This document shows positions 28,084 to 36,217 of a stretch of DNA of 64,000 nucleotides, piece by piece; position 1 is the first letter of the stretch, and each line of letters begins with the position of its first letter. Below the pieces are notes generated by a model, which made no database searches, was not told the origin of the DNA, and saw nothing but the letters and a program-made list of their open reading frames with translations. A program made the position numbers and the translations under genes. The DNA is from Marinomonas rhizomae (lineage in GTDB: Bacteria > Pseudomonadota > Gammaproteobacteria > Pseudomonadales > Marinomonadaceae), in the NCBI RefSeq assembly GCF_024397855.1, contig NZ_CP073343.1, positions 372,001-436,000 on the forward strand, given 5' to 3'.

Positions 28084-28632
28084 TTAATTATTTGAAGCTT
28101 GTTGGTTTGGCATACCGAAGCTGTATTGCACACCCACAGACGTCACGTTATCTAAATGGTTGTCTTCAATGTCTTTCACTAGGCGGAAGTCTGCGCGAAG
28201 ATCCACATCACTGTTAATCGCATATTTCACGCCACCACCTGCGTTAACCAGCAGGTTGTTTGAGTCGCCATCTACGTCTGTCATACCAACCCCTGCTGCA
28301 ACATAGGGCGTCAGATTGACCGTCGTAAATTCTGGAAGGCTGTATAAGCCATCAACGCGGTATTGATCTAGGTCGTTGTTACGTCCGCGTTTACTGGCAT
28401 CTGAATGAAGGTAAACGGCTTCTACTGCCAGTGGGCTATTTGTTTGGTAGCCGACACCGATTGAGTAAGATGTGTCGTTGCCTGCTTGTCTATCGCCATC
28501 TGTGTTGTAGTAGCCGATGCTTGGCGTGACAGTAAGACCTGGCTTTGGTGTTTCAGCATATGCCATTGTAGCGAGAGATGAAGCAATTAGGACACCACTA
28601 AAAAGAGTGCGTTTTTTAAAAGATGTAGACAT
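28084..28632 (-). CDS. OmpA-like outer-membrane beta-barrel protein, barrel only
   Basis: 182 residues. ATG 28632 is chosen because AGGAGA lies 6 bases upstream and it opens directly into a signal peptide (SFKKRTLFSGVLIASSLATMAYA). The rest is an eight-stranded OmpA-type barrel (TVTPSIGYYN, YSIGVGYQ, LTPYVAAGVG, VNAGGGVKYA, VGVQYSFG). It has no periplasmic peptidoglycan-binding domain. It is clearly a paralogue of the full-length OmpA-type gene at 29311. Repeat copy 2 ends 43 bases before the start codon and so occupies its leader or promoter region. Confidence 0.88.
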   Translation of the reverse strand: MSTSFKKRTLFSGVLIASSLATMAYAETPKPGLTVTPSIGYYNTDGDRQAGNDTSYSIGVGYQTNSPLAVEAVYLHSDASKRGRNNDLDQYRVDGLYSLPEFTTVNLTPYVAAGVGMTDVDGDSNNLLVNAGGGVKYAINSDVDLRADFRLVKDIEDNHLDNVTSVGVQYSFGMPNQQASNN

Positions 28633-28674
28633 ATTATTTCTCCTAATGAACATAATGTTTTGTTGTTCGTGATA

Positions 28675-28939
28675 AGGGAAGAAGAGAATAAGTTGTCTAA
28701 GTCTCAGGCTTTCAGAGAAATCGTTAATTAAGGCGCGACGCTGAAGGAATGTAGGTACCTTTTGAAGCGTTGCAACTCAGAGTAACGTTTTCTCTGAAAG
28801 CCCCGAAGGGCATGGTCTAAAAGCTCGTATTCTTTGTTAAGCATCTCGTCAATAGTCTACTATTCACATTCGATGCTTGCCGCGAATAACAAGCTTTTAT
28901 CCACATGCTGAGACAAGAGCACTTGTTCACTTCTTCCCT
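28675..28939 (+). repeat. Dispersed palindromic element, copy 2 (diverged, about 265 bp)
   Basis: The ends are AGGGAAGAAG and CTTCTTCCCT, so the terminal repeat has changed on both sides compared with copies 1 and 3. The inner arm is gcgacgct (28735-28742) paired with agcgttgc (28766-28773), against gcgactct / agagtcgc in the others. The next arm is cgtta / taacg, against cgtca / tgacg in copy 3. A further arm is aagcatc / gatgctt. Overall similarity to copy 1 is roughly four-fifths by eye. Flanking TTAA is not kept (ATAA and CTAG). The open frame of copies 1 and 3 has stop codons here. Confidence 0.88.
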
Positions 28940-28941
28940 AG

Positions 28942-29236
28942 ATTACGCTGATTTTTTCTTCTGAAAAGCCCACCTAAAATGCGTAAAAAGTGGGACATGA
29001 ACCGCCGCTACCCAATCATGACGAAAGCTTTACTAAAGTGGTGATATTCAAGCGATTGAGCGATCAAAATATGCTCGAAATGGTGTAGGAAATGCGCTGC
29101 TTATTACAGTAAGTTTTCACTTAAAAATGGCAAAAATTAATTGTGACGCGACTAAGTACAATGCGTTCACAAAGTGCTCATTATTCAAGAAGTGTCAGTG
29201 CAAAACAGGGAGGAGGAGCTGTTTACATCGCCCAAA
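28942..29236. other. Unassigned intergenic stretch between repeat copy 2 and the ompA terminator
   Basis: About 295 bases. I find no convincing reading frame, RNA gene or regulatory motif. Short open stretches on the plus strand look faintly like a decayed coding sequence, but no family could be named. It must hold the promoter of the barrel-only gene unless that lies inside repeat copy 2. Confidence 0.5.
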
Positions 29237-29239
29237 ACA

Positions 29240-29271
29240 AAAACGCCCGATATAAAAATATCGGGCGTTTT
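29240..29271 (-). terminator. Rho-independent terminator after the OmpA-family gene
   Basis: A perfect 13-bp stem (aaaacgcccgata / tatcgggcgtttt) with a 6-base loop and flanking A and T runs, about 40 bases past the stop codon. Confidence 0.88.
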
Positions 29272-29310
29272 CATAGCCTAAGGGCATTTTGGAGAACGTA
29301 ATTTAGCTAA

Positions 29311-30306
29311 TCAAGCTTCGCTGGTTGAGATGATAGCGACGGCACGACGGTTCTCTGCTCGATGTGCTTCAGTATCATTTTCAACAAAAGGTCTTTCTTC
29401 ACCGTAGCCAATGGCATCAATGCGCAGTTCTGATATTTCAAAGGTTCTTACAAGTATATCTGAAATCGCTTTTGCGCGTTTTTCAGATAGGGTCTGATTG
29501 TAGCTTGCTGCGCCAGTATCATCAGCGTGGCCCTCGATTACAACAGTGCTTTCTGGGTTGTCTTTAAGAAAGGATGCAATTTCTTCTATTTTGGGATAAA
29601 ACTTCTGTTCAACAGTACTATTGTTAAGGCCAAATTGAATATTAATTTTCTCTGGTGCAACGACTTCTGGCTGCTGAGGTGTTTCTTCTACAGGTTGAAC
29701 TTGTTCTATTGGTTCTGGCTCAACAGCAACGGGTTCAGCTTTAGCGTAGACATTGTCATTAGTAGTTGAGCTTTTAGATGGGCCACCAAAGGTCATTTGT
29801 ACGCCAAGAGATGTAACGTTATCAAGTTGATGATCTTCGATGTCATCGACTAAGCGGAAATCTGCTCTTAGTGAAACCGTATCATTGACTGCGTATTTTA
29901 AACCGCCACCTGCGTTAACATGAATATTATCATGTCCAGAATCGTTGCTAAAATCTGCGGTGCCAACGCCAGCGGCTAAGTAAGGTGTAAGGTTAGTGCT
30001 GTTAATGGTTGGCAAATGATAGAGGCCATCTAAACGGTATTGATCAACATCGACGTCACTACCTGATTGTTTCGAATCGGCATTTAGATATACAAACTCT
30101 ACTGCCCATGGGTTATTGAATTGATAACCCAACCCTAATGAGTAGGCTTTGTCGTTTTTTATGCCTCTCTCATTGTCGAAGTTGTAATATCCGATGCTTG
30201 GCGTTAGGGTAAAGCCTTCTTCTTGTTGTGCAAGTGCCATTGTTGATATTGAAGACGCTGCAATAATACTGCTGAGAAGCGTGCGTTTTGCGATGGTAAA
30301 AGACAT
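29311..30306 (-). CDS. OmpA-family outer-membrane protein with peptidoglycan-binding domain
   Basis: 331 residues: signal peptide (about 1-26, ending STMALAQ), eight-stranded barrel (about 30-180), a Pro/Glu/Val-rich linker (about 190-225), and an OmpA C-terminal domain. In that domain IEGHADDTGAASYNQTLSEK and the terminal RAENRRAVAII hold the residues that bind diaminopimelate. It tethers the outer membrane to the wall. The barrel is paralogous to the 182-residue protein encoded next. An AGGAGATAAAAA leader precedes the ATG. Confidence 0.93.
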   Translation of the reverse strand: MSFTIAKRTLLSSIIAASSISTMALAQQEEGFTLTPSIGYYNFDNERGIKNDKAYSLGLGYQFNNPWAVEFVYLNADSKQSGSDVDVDQYRLDGLYHLPTINSTNLTPYLAAGVGTADFSNDSGHDNIHVNAGGGLKYAVNDTVSLRADFRLVDDIEDHQLDNVTSLGVQMTFGGPSKSSTTNDNVYAKAEPVAVEPEPIEQVQPVEETPQQPEVVAPEKINIQFGLNNSTVEQKFYPKIEEIASFLKDNPESTVVIEGHADDTGAASYNQTLSEKRAKAISDILVRTFEISELRIDAIGYGEERPFVENDTEAHRAENRRAVAIISTSEA

Positions 30307-30364
30307 TTTTTATCTCCTGATAAATAGCTATGTTAGTTGTTCTTTGATTATTATAGCGTGTTTA

Positions 30365-30389
30365 TCAATTGTTACTAATTGACAATTGA
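30365..30389. promoter_or_regulatory. Inverted repeat upstream of the OmpA-family gene
   Basis: An 8-bp inverted repeat (tcaattgt / acaattga, 9-base spacer) starts 59 bases before the ompA-type start codon, where a promoter or operator is expected. The binding protein is unknown. Confidence 0.35.
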
Positions 30390-30585
30390 TTTACTAATAG
30401 CCTGTGTGTCACGCGCTATTGCGTAATCATGACTCGGTGTTTACTTAACAGGCGTTTTTAACACGGATAAAGAGGTCAATGAGCGTTTAAAAGCGTAGAA
30501 AAGGAGATATTCATTACACGAGATTTTCAAATCGAGAATGAAGTATCAGGCGTGTGTTGATACCTCATGTAAAGACAAGAACACG

Positions 30586-31482
30586 TTAATCGTGCATTAA
30601 TGACTGATGAGCGCCACCGCCGGCCATTACACCAGCTGCCGAGGCTAAGGTGGCATTGTGCATTGGGCTGGCTGCATCGCCAGCCGCAAAGACACCTTCT
30701 ACTGACGTTTGTTTCATGGCATTGGTTTTGATCACAAGACCAAGAGGGCCTTCTTCAAACTCACAGCCTAACTGTTCTGCAAATGGGCTTGTCATATGAG
30801 TCTTGGGGGCAACAAAGAGTGCCGCAAGACGAATTGTCCTGCCGTCAGCAAGGTAGACAGAGGAAATCTCCGGTGCTCGTCCTAATACTTCTAATATAGG
30901 AGTACTTTCAATGGTGACACCTCGTTTCAGTAAAAATTCTCGCTGTTCTTCGTCTGGTTCGTACAGGCCCTGAGTAAAATAAGTAGTTGGGCCCCAGTCA
31001 GGGATCATCCCTGCTTGATGAATGGATATTGGGCTGGTGGCAAGAACACCAAGTTGCTGGTTGCGAACTTCATAGCCGTGGCAATAGGGGCAGTGAATGA
31101 CGGTTGCCCCCCAGCGTTCTGTTAGACCTGGGATGTCTGGAATCTCATCTTTTAATCCCGTCGCCAAAATGAGCTTCTTACTGGTCAATATGCTTTTATC
31201 TGCGAGCCTAACGCTGAACCCTTCAGCGAGCTTTTCGACGCTTGTCGCTTTGCTTTTCACAATACTGGCGGTTGGGTATTTTAGTAACTGGCGATAAGCC
31301 TCTTGCTGAATGGCAACAGGCGATACGCCATCCAAGCCGAAAAATCCATGAGATTCATCCGCGAAACGATTTCTAGGTTCGCCTGCGTCGATGACAGTGA
31401 CGGTTCTTTGTCCTCTTACGAGCTGCATGGCGGCGGAAAGCCCAGCAAAGCTTCCACCAATTACGATAACGTCGAGTTGCAT
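30586..31482 (-). CDS. Thioredoxin-reductase-like NAD(P)/FAD oxidoreductase
   Basis: 298 residues. The FAD motif is IVIGGSFAGLSAAMQLV at the N-terminus, with a redox-active pair in VIHCPYCHGYEV near residue 133 and the C-terminal GVFAAGDAASPMHNATLA. It lacks the separate N-terminal domain of AhpF. The NAD(P)-binding segment is less canonical (ATSPISIHQAG in place of a clear GxGxxG), so it may be a thioredoxin-reductase-like protein with another partner. It is divergent from an Rrf2-type regulator gene, a common pairing for such flavoproteins. Confidence 0.88.
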   Translation of the reverse strand: MQLDVIVIGGSFAGLSAAMQLVRGQRTVTVIDAGEPRNRFADESHGFFGLDGVSPVAIQQEAYRQLLKYPTASIVKSKATSVEKLAEGFSVRLADKSILTSKKLILATGLKDEIPDIPGLTERWGATVIHCPYCHGYEVRNQQLGVLATSPISIHQAGMIPDWGPTTYFTQGLYEPDEEQREFLLKRGVTIESTPILEVLGRAPEISSVYLADGRTIRLAALFVAPKTHMTSPFAEQLGCEFEEGPLGLVIKTNAMKQTSVEGVFAAGDAASPMHNATLASAAGVMAGGGAHQSLMHD

Positions 31483-31629
31483 TGTTTGTTCCTTGTTTCT
31501 GTGTAAGTAGATTGATATTAAGAAACATCATAAGTTACATGATAAAGAAAAGTCAACTTACGATACTTTTAATGTTATTTGATAATCTGGGGTAGAATGT
31601 AGACATTGCTATTTGCTATGAGAGACCTG

Positions 31630-32076
31630 ATGAGAAAAGACAGCCGTTTATCCCGTATGCTGCACGTACTGATTCACATGGATCAGTTAGATGCACCAGC
31701 GACGTCAGAAAAGATCGCTACAATGCTTAATACCAACCCGGTTGTCGTGCGTCGCACCATGGCGGGTTTACGAGACAAAGGCTATGTCACCTCGGTGAAA
31801 GGTCATGGTGGCGGTTGGTCATTGGCCGTCGCCTTGTCTGATATCACCTTGCTAGACATTCATAATGCGCTTGGTGAAAGCTCTGTCTTCACCATAGGGC
31901 TGTCGGACGAACATACCTCGTGCCCCATCGAAATAGCCGTTAACCAAGCGATTAGTGACGTATTGATTGAAGCCGAAGCGTTATTGTTAGAGCGTTTTCG
32001 GGATGTGACATTGGACAAGTTAGCGGTGGGCTTTGCAGATTATCCGCTGAACCAAAAAACCTCTAGCGGAGAGTAA
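31630..32076 (+). CDS. Rrf2-family transcriptional regulator
   Basis: 148 residues, started at the ATG at 31630 where MRKDSRLSRMLHVLIHMD matches the family N-terminus. The winged helix contains SEKIATMLNTNPVVVRRTMA and the wing KGHGGGWSLA. Only one cysteine (HTSCPIE) is present in the region where iron-sulfur Rrf2 proteins have three, so this one probably does not hold a cluster. It is likely to be a redox or small-molecule sensor of the YwnA type. It is divergent from the flavoprotein gene and 4 bases before the WYL regulator gene. Confidence 0.88.
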   Translation: MRKDSRLSRMLHVLIHMDQLDAPATSEKIATMLNTNPVVVRRTMAGLRDKGYVTSVKGHGGGWSLAVALSDITLLDIHNALGESSVFTIGLSDEHTSCPIEIAVNQAISDVLIEAEALLLERFRDVTLDKLAVGFADYPLNQKTSSGE

Positions 32077-32080
32077 AAAC

Positions 32081-32791
32081 GTGGTTCGTTCTCAACGTTT
32101 GCTTGCTCTCATTGCTTTACTGCGGAGTCATCGATATCCGGTATCTGGCCAAACCTTAGCTGACAAGCTGGAGGTGAGTGTGCGAACCCTGTATCGAGAT
32201 ATTGCAACGCTGCAAGAGCAGGGGGCAAATATCCAAGGCGAAGCGGGCGTGGGTTACGTACTCAAGCCTGGCTTTCTGCTGCCGCCATTAATGTTCACCG
32301 AGGAAGAAATAGAAGCTTTGGTTCTTGGTGCTCGTTGGGTGGCGCAACGCACTGACAACCAACTAAGCAATGGCGCACAAAATGCCTTAAACAAAATTGC
32401 AGCGGTATTGCCTATGGAGTTAAAAGACATGCTCGACGATACGACTTTGTTGATCGGCCCGAGTAAAGAGACGACCACAGATACGGTGAATATGGCCGAA
32501 GTTCGCCAAGCGATTCGAGATGAAAAGATTCTTTCCATTGATTATCGAGATTTAAAAGGCAAACACTCTCAGCGCCGTATCTGGCCATTTGCTTTAGGCT
32601 ATTTCGACGAAGTGCGTGTGTTGGTTGCTTGGTGTGAGTTGAGACAAGAGATTCGAAACTTTCGAACCGATAGAATCTTATCGAGTGAACTAATCAATAC
32701 TCGTTATGCAACACCTCGTCATGTATTGCTAAAACAATGGAGAGCGACATTGGATCAACCCAGTAAAAGTGATGATTTATTGGACAAATAA
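32081..32791 (+). CDS. HTH and WYL-domain transcriptional regulator (YafY type)
   Basis: 236 residues starting at GTG 32081. The N-terminal HTH_11 domain (SQRLLALIALLRSHRYPVSG, SVRTLYRDIATLQEQG) is followed by a WYL domain near residues 145-220 with the conserved IDYRDLKGKHSQRRIWPFAL and FRTDRI. WYL proteins sense nucleic acid or small ligands in many stress systems. It follows the Rrf2 gene by 4 bases, so the two are probably co-transcribed. The target is unknown. Confidence 0.9.
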   Translation: MVRSQRLLALIALLRSHRYPVSGQTLADKLEVSVRTLYRDIATLQEQGANIQGEAGVGYVLKPGFLLPPLMFTEEEIEALVLGARWVAQRTDNQLSNGAQNALNKIAAVLPMELKDMLDDTTLLIGPSKETTTDTVNMAEVRQAIRDEKILSIDYRDLKGKHSQRRIWPFALGYFDEVRVLVAWCELRQEIRNFRTDRILSSELINTRYATPRHVLLKQWRATLDQPSKSDDLLDK

Positions 32792-32821
32792 ATAGTAACT
32801 AACCAAGGAAGGGAATAGGTT

Positions 32822-33169
32822 ATGGACATAATCAATCTTGCAAACGAGTTCAAGCGATCTGGCTACTCAGCTGAGTTGAAGTATAAAAACACGGTAATAG
32901 CCATTCATAGTTGGACTGGGTCTTTTGAAATCTTGAAGAGCCGCTCTAGAGATATGTACTTTGTATCTAGGTTGATGATTTTTGAGTGGCTTAGTTTTTG
33001 CGGGATTATTATTCAAATCCTGATGCAGTTCTATCTGCCAGATTTTCACCTTTGGTTTATTGTTTTATTGCTATTGACTTCAATTTGGACATTTATACGT
33101 ATCGTAAAAGGCCATTTTATCAATAAGAACTTAGAGCAGTTTTTGGCTGATCGAGGCATTTTGCTTTAA
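32822..33169 (+). CDS. Small membrane protein of unknown function
   Basis: 115 residues. A soluble N-terminal part (NLANEFKRSGYSAELKYKN) is followed by two adjacent hydrophobic helices at about 57-72 and 77-95 and a short basic tail. A fair ribosome site (AGGAAGGG) precedes the ATG. I do not recognise the family. It follows the WYL regulator by 30 bases and could be its last operon gene. Confidence 0.65.
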   Translation: MDIINLANEFKRSGYSAELKYKNTVIAIHSWTGSFEILKSRSRDMYFVSRLMIFEWLSFCGIIIQILMQFYLPDFHLWFIVLLLLTSIWTFIRIVKGHFINKNLEQFLADRGILL

Positions 33170-33294
33170 AGCTAGCTTTGACTACTGACAAGATCTGACA
33201 CTCTGCTTGTTTATTCTCACTTTATCGGGTCAAAGCCTGATGAGAAGTACTAAACTTTTAACGTGAAATATAAACAGCGAATAGGATTATCAGT

Positions 33295-33681
33295 ATGGAT
33301 CTTTCAAATTTCACCATCTTATATGTGGATAATGTTCAGCGCAGTGTGGATTTTTACCGTCCTTTGTTTGACCGCGAACCTGTGGAGTTAACTGAAGGCT
33401 TTGCCTTGTTTGTCTCGGAAACGGGAGCCAAGTTTGGCTTATGGGCGCGAGAAGACGTATTACCAAAAGCCAATGATGTTCCCTCCGGCAGTATGGAAGT
33501 GGCATTAACTCTTGATAACCTGATTACTTTGCAGATTAACTACATCAAATGGCGAGAGCTGGGTGTCGACATCATTCAAGACCCAACTGAGTTGGATTTT
33601 GGTACGACCTTTACTGCGCTTGATCCCGATGGTCATCGTTTGCGTGTCTATACTCCTGAAAAAGCCAATAACGCCTCATAA
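33295..33681 (+). CDS. VOC (glyoxalase/bleomycin-resistance) superfamily protein
   Basis: 128 residues. The pattern FTILYVDNVQRSVDFYRPLF at the start and FTALDPDGHRLRVYTP at the end is that of the vicinal oxygen chelate fold. The first metal-site histidine normally near the N-terminus is not evident, so it may bind rather than transform its ligand. Substrate is unknown. Confidence 0.85.
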   Translation: MDLSNFTILYVDNVQRSVDFYRPLFDREPVELTEGFALFVSETGAKFGLWAREDVLPKANDVPSGSMEVALTLDNLITLQINYIKWRELGVDIIQDPTELDFGTTFTALDPDGHRLRVYTPEKANNAS

Positions 33682-33701
33682 TAAGTGACGAGCTTACAAA
33701 C

Positions 33702-33740
33702 AAACACCGTCATGATTTATGGCATGAGGTGTTTGTTTTT
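33702..33740 (+). terminator. Terminator after the VOC gene
   Basis: Stem aaacacc-g-tcatg paired with catga-ggtgttt, followed by gttttt. Confidence 0.7.
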
Positions 33741-33920
33741 CTTGATCTAAATGAAATCAAATGCCATTTTCTGCTTTTATTATTAATCAAAGTGAAATGA
33801 TAGGTTAACCGGATGTATATTGATCAAGCCATGTCACAAGCCTAAACTGATCGCATTAATTAAAGCCAATTTAGTGTTTTGCAAGTTGGCTAACGACTCC
33901 AGTTTTAGAGGTGAATGATT

Positions 33921-34712
33921 ATGTTACCCACTTATTTTATTTCTCACGGCGGCGGCCCTTGGCCTTATATCGCTGACATGCGCGCCATGTTTTCCAACCT
34001 TGAAGCGTCTTTGGTTCGAATGACACAAGAATTGCCTGAAAAGCCAAAAGCGATTTTGATGATCTCTGGTCATTGGGAACGCAACACCTTTGGTGTGCAG
34101 TCTAACCCAGCGCCTGGAATGGAATACGACTATTACGGTTTTCCCGCGCATACTTATGAGGTGAAATACCAAGCCCCTTGCTCGCCAGGGGTGGCCAATC
34201 GCGTCGCTGAACTTATTAAAGGCGCAGGCTTTCCAGTGGATCTGGATGATAAAAAAGGTTTCGATCACGGTGCGTTCGCACCAATGGCCGTGATGTATCC
34301 AGAAGCAGACATGCCTATGGTCCAGCTGTCACTTAAATCGAACCTAAATCCAGAAGAACATATGGCGCTAGGCCGTGCCTTAGCTCCCTTGCGTGAAGAA
34401 GGCGTTTTAATTGTCGGCAGTGGTTTGAGCTTTCATAACCTTGGATTAAGGGGGCCGCAAGCCATTAAACCCTCTACTGAGTTTGATGCTTGGCTACAAG
34501 AAACCTTATTAGAATCTGAACCAGCCGAGCGCAGTGCAAGCATAGTGGAGTGGGACAAAGCCCCATACGCTCGACTTTGCCATCCAAGAGAAGATCATTT
34601 GATTCCTCTTATGGTTGCCCTTGGTGCAGCTGAAAATGCGAAAGCAACTTGTGTTTACCACGATGAAGGAATATTTGGCGGTTGGACAGCGTCTAGCTTC
34701 CGCTTTGATTAA
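33921..34712 (+). CDS. DODA-type extradiol aromatic ring-opening dioxygenase (YgiD family)
   Basis: 263 residues. Class III extradiol dioxygenase motifs: TYFISHGGGPWPY (first metal His), ILMISGHWERN (second His), KKGFDHGAFAPMAVMYPEADMP and GSGLSFHNL. The family opens catechol rings such as DOPA using zinc or iron. I chose ATG 33921 over 33915 because the AGAGGTG site is then at the right distance. The final TAA lies inside the TTAA end of repeat copy 3. Confidence 0.92.
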   Translation: MLPTYFISHGGGPWPYIADMRAMFSNLEASLVRMTQELPEKPKAILMISGHWERNTFGVQSNPAPGMEYDYYGFPAHTYEVKYQAPCSPGVANRVAELIKGAGFPVDLDDKKGFDHGAFAPMAVMYPEADMPMVQLSLKSNLNPEEHMALGRALAPLREEGVLIVGSGLSFHNLGLRGPQAIKPSTEFDAWLQETLLESEPAERSASIVEWDKAPYARLCHPREDHLIPLMVALGAAENAKATCVYHDEGIFGGWTASSFRFD

Positions 34713-34978
34713 GGAAGGTGCGAGCAAGTCCTCTTGCCTCAGCATGTGGATAAAAGCCTGTTGTTCGAGGCGAGTGCCGAATGTGAATAGTGGTTCTATT
34801 TGCGAGGTGTTCAACAAAGAATACAGGCTTTTAGGCCATGCCCTGCGGGTCTTTCAGAGAAAACGTCACATGTCGTTGCGACTCTTTGAAAGGTACCTAC
34901 ATTCCTTCAGAGTCGCGCCTTATTTGACGGTTTCTCTGAAAGACTGAGGCTTAGTAGACTTATTCGTACCTTCCTTAA
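34709..34978 (-). repeat. Dispersed palindromic element, copy 3 (270 bp, inverted orientation)
   Basis: Same length as copy 1 and about 96% identical, in the opposite orientation. It begins TTAAGGAAGG and ends CCTTCCTTAA. The left TTAA supplies the stop codon of the dioxygenase gene and the right TTAA supplies that of the minus-strand gene at 34975. If the element and one TTAA are removed, the two genes would share a single TTAA as overlapping stop codons. This supports insertion at TTAA with target duplication. The hairpin arm ctttcagagaaa / tttctctgaaag is perfect here. Confidence 0.92.
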
Positions 34979-35313
34979 GCGTTCTTAGGTTTTCTTGTCT
35001 TATATTTTTTGGTGGCTCTAGATCGAAAACCAGATCTAGCGCCAACCTGTTTGATACGACCTTTCATTTCCAACATGGCAATTTTTATCTTCTTATTCGA
35101 CGTTGCCAGTGTCTTTAATTGCTCGATTTCTTTTAACGCTTCAGCAAACTGCTTCTGCTTAAGTAAAATTTCAACAATTTCCTGCATGTGGCTGATGACT
35201 TCCGTGTGATCCGTGGTGAAGTTAGACAAACTGATTTCAAACGCCTTTCTCGCATTGTTCAATGTCTCATCTGGTTGATCTGTCTGTTCGTCGTTGCGCG
35301 TCATTGTGGTCAT
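34975..35313 (-). CDS. Conserved small helical protein of unknown function
   Basis: 112 residues from the ATG at 35313 (39 residues of further open frame overlap the upstream gene and are not used). The protein is helical, with TPR-like spacing (ISHMQEIVEILLKQKQFAEA, LKEIEQLKTLA), and ends in a strongly basic tail (FRSRATKKYKTRKPKN). I do not recognise the family. Its stop codon is given by the end of repeat copy 3. It starts 19 bases after the PhyH-like gene and is probably co-transcribed with it. Confidence 0.6.
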   Translation of the reverse strand: MTTMTRNDEQTDQPDETLNNARKAFEISLSNFTTDHTEVISHMQEIVEILLKQKQFAEALKEIEQLKTLATSNKKIKIAMLEMKGRIKQVGARSGFRSRATKKYKTRKPKNA

Positions 35314-35332
35314 GAAAGCCTTGGAAGGTAGA

Positions 35333-36217
35333 TTATAATTGGCGTCTAAAATCGAGTCGTAATACTTGTCTCGGAAGATTAGACACATTCGCGGAAAAGG
35401 TATGAAGACAGCGCGGATCAAATACGATGATATCGCCTGCGATACCGGTCAATGTGACAACCTTTTGTTCGATGTTGTGCAGCGAACTGCCTTCTTTTAT
35501 GAATCGTTGGATTCGTTGATCAGGGGAGCCTTCTTGAACCAGCTCTTGGAACCAAGGATCTTCTTGAATAAGAGGGTCTAACACCTGATCCATCGGCAAT
35601 AGCGTGACGTCGTTCGGATTATCAAACAGTCCGCTATTTACTGATTCAAAGGCGTTTATTAATGCCTCATTATTTGATGTCCCGAGTGTTTTAGCCAGAC
35701 GTTCCGCACGTCGATGAGACCCTGAAATGACGGTTGTCGCCCCCATATCTGTCGTGACATTATCGAGCAACACAAAGACAAATAAACTCCAAGGCTCGGC
35801 GTCTCCCACCACACAGGGTTCATCGCAGTGCCAAGATTTATGAGGCACATTCCAAACCGACTCTGAGCCAGGAAAGCTCAATAAAGAATACCAAAGATCT
35901 AACGGGCGCCAAGTGTCAGCGCCAAATACTTGATCGATAACCAGTTGGATCGCACGCTCAATATCATCGAGTTTCCCCGAGGCTTTTAAGTCTCGCATAA
36001 TCGATCCCACACCATTCAGCCGTTTTGCACGAGCGTCTCCGACAGGGTTATTGGCATTGGAAAACCATGTGTTAGGTTCGTCGATATGAATGCCAAACTT
36101 GCGGTCAACTTCCTGCCAAAGATGGGTTTGTACATCGGCAACCTTTTCAACATCGATGACATTGGAAAGCTTAAGGACACCCTTGTTTTGGAAGTCTTCC
36201 TGTTTAGATACTGTCAT
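35333..36217 (-). CDS. Phytanoyl-CoA dioxygenase (PhyH)-like Fe(II)/2-oxoglutarate oxygenase
   Basis: 294 residues. The iron-binding HxD is in HKSWHCDEPC and the distal histidine in FDPRCLHTFSAN, with a 2-oxoglutarate arginine likely in RQVLRLDFRRQ at the C-terminus. The jelly-roll strands between are typical of the PhyH family. It is cytosolic. The substrate is not deducible; bacterial members hydroxylate many small molecules, including osmolytes and secondary metabolites. It is the first of a two-gene unit. Confidence 0.85.
   Translation of the reverse strand: MTVSKQEDFQNKGVLKLSNVIDVEKVADVQTHLWQEVDRKFGIHIDEPNTWFSNANNPVGDARAKRLNGVGSIMRDLKASGKLDDIERAIQLVIDQVFGADTWRPLDLWYSLLSFPGSESVWNVPHKSWHCDEPCVVGDAEPWSLFVFVLLDNVTTDMGATTVISGSHRRAERLAKTLGTSNNEALINAFESVNSGLFDNPNDVTLLPMDQVLDPLIQEDPWFQELVQEGSPDQRIQRFIKEGSSLHNIEQKVVTLTGIAGDIIVFDPRCLHTFSANVSNLPRQVLRLDFRRQL

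Noticed and set aside
28942..29236. Possible remnant of a transposase gene downstream of repeat copy 2
   Set aside because: Short open stretches hint at coding sequence, but no conserved DDE motif, terminal repeats or family resemblance can be shown.
34615..34947. 110-codon plus-strand frame running from the dioxygenase gene into repeat copy 3
   Set aside because: It overlaps the true dioxygenase gene in another frame and then follows the repeat frame rejected above.
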